Part shown: piece after piece, positions 61,638 to 64,000 of the stretch
Numbering within the stretch: position 1 is the first letter of the stretch
Layout: each line of letters starts with the position of its first letter
From: Chryseobacterium edaphi
GTDB lineage: Bacteria > Bacteroidota > Bacteroidia > Flavobacteriales > Weeksellaceae
Length of the DNA: 64,000 nt
Reading direction: 5' to 3'
NCBI RefSeq assembly: GCF_025628985.1
Contig: NZ_JAOTEM010000002.1
Span: 682,001-746,000 of the forward strand
Program-made: the position numbers and the translations under genes
Notes under the pieces: generated by a model
Seen by the model: only the letters and a program-made list of their open reading frames with translations
Database searches by the model: none
Told to the model about the DNA's origin: nothing

Positions 61638-63362
61638 ATGATTAAGAGGTTTTTTTTACTGTCTGGTTTATGTATGTTTCTGAGTGTCTCTGCTCAGAAG
61701 ACGCACACGGTTATAAAAGGTGATAATCCGTATAATATTTCAAAGAAATATGGGATTACTATTGATGAGTTGCAAAAACTCAACCCAAAAATCAAAGACG
61801 GAAAATTGGCGATTGGTGATGTTCTTAATGTGAAAGGAGGGAGTGCTGCAGTTGTAAAAGTAACTTCAGCATCTGTATCTTCTTCAAAAACAGGGAAAAT
61901 TTATCTTCAGCCGAAACAGACGATTTACGGTATTACAAAGCAGTACAGAATTTCTGAAGCAGATTTAAGAAAATTAAATCCTGAATTAGATTCTCACATG
62001 AAGATTGGTGATGAAATTACGTTGCCAATAGACAGTATTAAAAAATATGGTGGAAATCTTGCGACAGTTGCTCCTGCAAAACCTACTGAAGCACCCGTAG
62101 AAACGGTTCTGCCAAGCAATACAAAAACAAAGGTAGATTCCGGAAACGAAAAATCAACAACGGTTCACACTTCCTCCAGTCAGGACGAATATGCGACGTA
62201 TACTGTTGAGCAAGGAGACACAGTTTTCTCCATCGTTAATAAATTCGGAATTACAATCGACGAGCTGATTGCATTGAATCCTGATTTATCAAGAGGTTTG
62301 AAAACCGGAATGGTTCTTAAAATCAAAAAATTAGACGCAGCCTATACCAAGAAAAGTGGCGATGCATTGAGTATAGTTTTGATGTTGCCTTTCGGTTACA
62401 GCACCAACGAAACCCAATACAGATCAATGGCAGTCGATTTCCTTACCGGAGCAAAATTAGCCATTGAAAGAAATGCTGCAAACGGACAAAAACTGGATAT
62501 TAAAATTGTTGATTCAGGTAATGAAGCCTCATTTAAAAGTTCATTAACGCAGATTAATCCAAATAACACAGATTTAATTGTAGGTCCTTTCTTCAAATCA
62601 AATGTAATTGATTTGCTTGACTTTACAAAAAATCAGAAGATTCCCGTTGTTGCACCATTTGCAAACTCCCCTGAATTATATAATTATAGCAATTTAATTA
62701 TTGTTGAAACCAACGATCAGACGTATTCTGATAAAATCGTTGAAGAAGTAAAAGCAGTATATTCTGATCAGAAAATATATATCGTTGCAGATTCTAAAAG
62801 AGAAAATGCCAATTATATTAAAGCTAATTTAGAAAAAGCTGTTAAAAACGCTAATGTCGCGATCGTAAGTTCTGCTGCAGATATTCAGTTGGATCAAAAC
62901 ATGATGACAGGACAGTCTGCACCTGTAATTGCAATTTTGGCAAGTGATAATGATAATGTAGGAGAGGCTTTCTCAAGCAGAATGATTGCACTTTCGAAAG
63001 AAGTTCAGGGTATGAAAGCATTCAGTTTATACTCTGTACCAAGTTTTGAAAAGAAAGTCGATGAATTGAGTCAGGCAAGTTTGGTTTATCTGATGGACAG
63101 AAAAATCAATACCGATGGAAGCTTCGAAAAAGAAATCTTGGCAGCATACAAAGCTAAATACTGCAAAACTCCGGGTAAATATGCCGTAATCGGTTTTGAT
63201 GTGATGAATGATATGCTGGCAAGAGAAAATAAGAAAGGAGAAATCTTTAAACAAATGAATAAAGTGCAGACTCAGCTTGCTACAAAATTTGAATTTGTGA
63301 AGTCTAAAACCAATGGAGCTTATGTCAATACAGGTTTCCGTGTTATTAGATTGGTTCCGTAA
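61638..63362 (+). CDS. LysM-repeat protein with periplasmic-binding-like C-terminal domain
   Basis: This exported protein of about 574 residues (signal peptide MIKRFFLLSGLCMFLSVSAQ) carries three LysM repeats: HTVIKGDNPYNISKKYGIT, YLQPKQTIYGITKQYRIS and YTVEQGDTVFSIVNKFGIT, at roughly residues 22-68, 88-135 and 187-235. From about residue 240 a Leu/Ile-binding-protein-like region follows (SIVLMLPFGYST, DLIVGPFFKSNVIDLLDFTK). LysM domains bind peptidoglycan, and the C-terminal domain probably senses or binds a ligand. It is likely periplasmic, and the substrate is unknown. Confidence 0.88.
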   Translation: MIKRFFLLSGLCMFLSVSAQKTHTVIKGDNPYNISKKYGITIDELQKLNPKIKDGKLAIGDVLNVKGGSAAVVKVTSASVSSSKTGKIYLQPKQTIYGITKQYRISEADLRKLNPELDSHMKIGDEITLPIDSIKKYGGNLATVAPAKPTEAPVETVLPSNTKTKVDSGNEKSTTVHTSSSQDEYATYTVEQGDTVFSIVNKFGITIDELIALNPDLSRGLKTGMVLKIKKLDAAYTKKSGDALSIVLMLPFGYSTNETQYRSMAVDFLTGAKLAIERNAANGQKLDIKIVDSGNEASFKSSLTQINPNNTDLIVGPFFKSNVIDLLDFTKNQKIPVVAPFANSPELYNYSNLIIVETNDQTYSDKIVEEVKAVYSDQKIYIVADSKRENANYIKANLEKAVKNANVAIVSSAADIQLDQNMMTGQSAPVIAILASDNDNVGEAFSSRMIALSKEVQGMKAFSLYSVPSFEKKVDELSQASLVYLMDRKINTDGSFEKEILAAYKAKYCKTPGKYAVIGFDVMNDMLARENKKGEIFKQMNKVQTQLATKFEFVKSKTNGAYVNTGFRVIRLVP

Positions 63363-63388
63363 ACTTAAAGTAATTCTACTTTTAACTA

Positions 63389-63396
63389 TATATTTG
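63389..63396 (+). promoter_or_regulatory. -7 element TATATTTG for fabD
   Basis: This perfect TAnnTTTG match ends 21 bases before the fabD ATG, in the 55-bp gap after the LysM gene. Confidence 0.5.
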
Positions 63397-63417
63397 TATT
63401 AATTTTTAAATCAATAA

Positions 63418-64000
63418 ATGAAAGCACTTGTATTTCCTGGGCAAGGTTCACAGTTTGTAGGTATGGGAAAAGAATTGTACGATTCCCGTAAAGACATCAA
63501 AGATCTGATGGAGTATGCCAATGAAATCTTAGGATTTGATATTATTTCCATTATGTTTAATGGAGCAGATGAAGATCTGAAAAAAACTGAGGTTACCCAG
63601 CCTTCAATATTTATTCATTCGGTTGCTGCATTGAAAGCGGTAAACGGACTTGGTGCAGAAATGGTTGCGGGACATTCTTTAGGAGAGTTTTCAGCCTTGG
63701 TTGCTAATGGTGTTTTATCATTTGACGACGGTTTAAAGCTTGTCTCTGAAAGAGCTAAAGCAATGCAGGCAGCTTGCGACGCAAACCCAAGTTCTATGGC
63801 GGCGATTTTGGGATTGGATGATGCTAAAGTTGAAGAAATCTGCGCAACTATAGATGGAATTGTGGTTCCTGCAAATTACAACTGTCCCGGACAATTGGTA
63901 ATTTCTGGTGAAACTGCTTCTGTAGAAGAAGCTTGCGTAAAGTTGAAAGAAGCAGGAGCAAAAAGAGCATTATTGTTACCTGTAAACGGAGCTTTCCATT
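63418..64000 (+). CDS. fabD: Malonyl-CoA:ACP transacylase FabD (partial, runs off the window)
   Basis: The first 194 codons encode an acyltransferase that loads malonyl groups onto acyl carrier protein for fatty acid synthesis. Visible motifs are FPGQGSQFVGMGKELY at the start, VTQPSIFIHS, the nucleophilic Ser in GHSLGEFSAL, and GAFH near the window edge, where the active-site His sits. The gene is incomplete only because the window ends. Confidence 0.95.
   Translation, partial: MKALVFPGQGSQFVGMGKELYDSRKDIKDLMEYANEILGFDIISIMFNGADEDLKKTEVTQPSIFIHSVAALKAVNGLGAEMVAGHSLGEFSALVANGVLSFDDGLKLVSERAKAMQAACDANPSSMAAILGLDDAKVEEICATIDGIVVPANYNCPGQLVISGETASVEEACVKLKEAGAKRALLLPVNGAFH

Overview
The window looks like a chromosomal segment of a low-GC member of the Bacteroidota, most likely a flavobacterium close to Chryseobacterium (Weeksellaceae). 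The evidence is: many TAnnTTTG (-7) promoter elements placed just upstream of genes, a SusC/SusD pair, a type IX secretion C-terminal signal on a subtilisin, Bacteroidota-style lipoproteins, a Porin_10-like porin, bacillithiol synthesis (BshC), and an InfB with a long disordered Gly/Pro/Gln-rich insert. I see no tRNA, rRNA, insertion sequence, phage gene or CRISPR array.

Layout. 1-6.3 kb: mfd, two tandem paralogous lipoproteins and pth on the + strand, most with their own promoter and terminator. 6.3-9.75 kb (- strand): a carbonic anhydrase / small secreted protein / SulP transporter / carbonic anhydrase operon, probably for bicarbonate handling. 9.9-38.05 kb: a 28-kb surface-polysaccharide locus, mostly on the - strand. 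Ugd, RmlB and RmlA make activated sugars. Wzm/Wzt form an ABC export system. A FdtA-like ketoisomerase, a hexapeptide acetyltransferase and a DegT aminotransferase fit a dTDP-3-acetamido-3,6-dideoxyhexose pathway. A WecB-like epimerase, an AsnB-like amidotransferase, an SDR, two methyltransferase-like proteins, O-acyltransferases and about a dozen glycosyltransferases complete it. Three genes in this locus are inverted to the + strand with their own promoters.

38.2-43.1 kb: the rimP-nusA-infB operon, with a terminator-like hairpin and a 30-codon upstream ORF in its leader. 43.1-49.6 kb is the oddest, accessory-looking part. It holds a long intergenic palindrome, a family-of-unknown-function gene, four 42-bp hairpin-forming repeats, an XRE regulator, a lipoprotein with a JAMM-like HNH...D signature, and a tandem array of four small secreted paralogs followed by a fifth gene. 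One paralog is frameshifted by a single base, the following gene appears frameshifted in its signal peptide, and beyond it lies a decayed gene remnant.

49.6-58 kb: a T9SS-exported subtilisin, a secreted unknown, and a SusC/SusD/lipoprotein uptake operon. 58-64 kb: a porin with a 14-bp perfect palindrome at its probable transcription start, bshC, a LysM/periplasmic-binding-like protein, and the 5' part of fabD, cut by the window end.

The best candidates for something undescribed are the JAMM-like lipoprotein with its tandem secreted paralogs (44.7-49.5 kb) and the 42-bp/14-codon repeat array (44.08-44.25 kb). Both are pattern-based inferences from this sequence alone.
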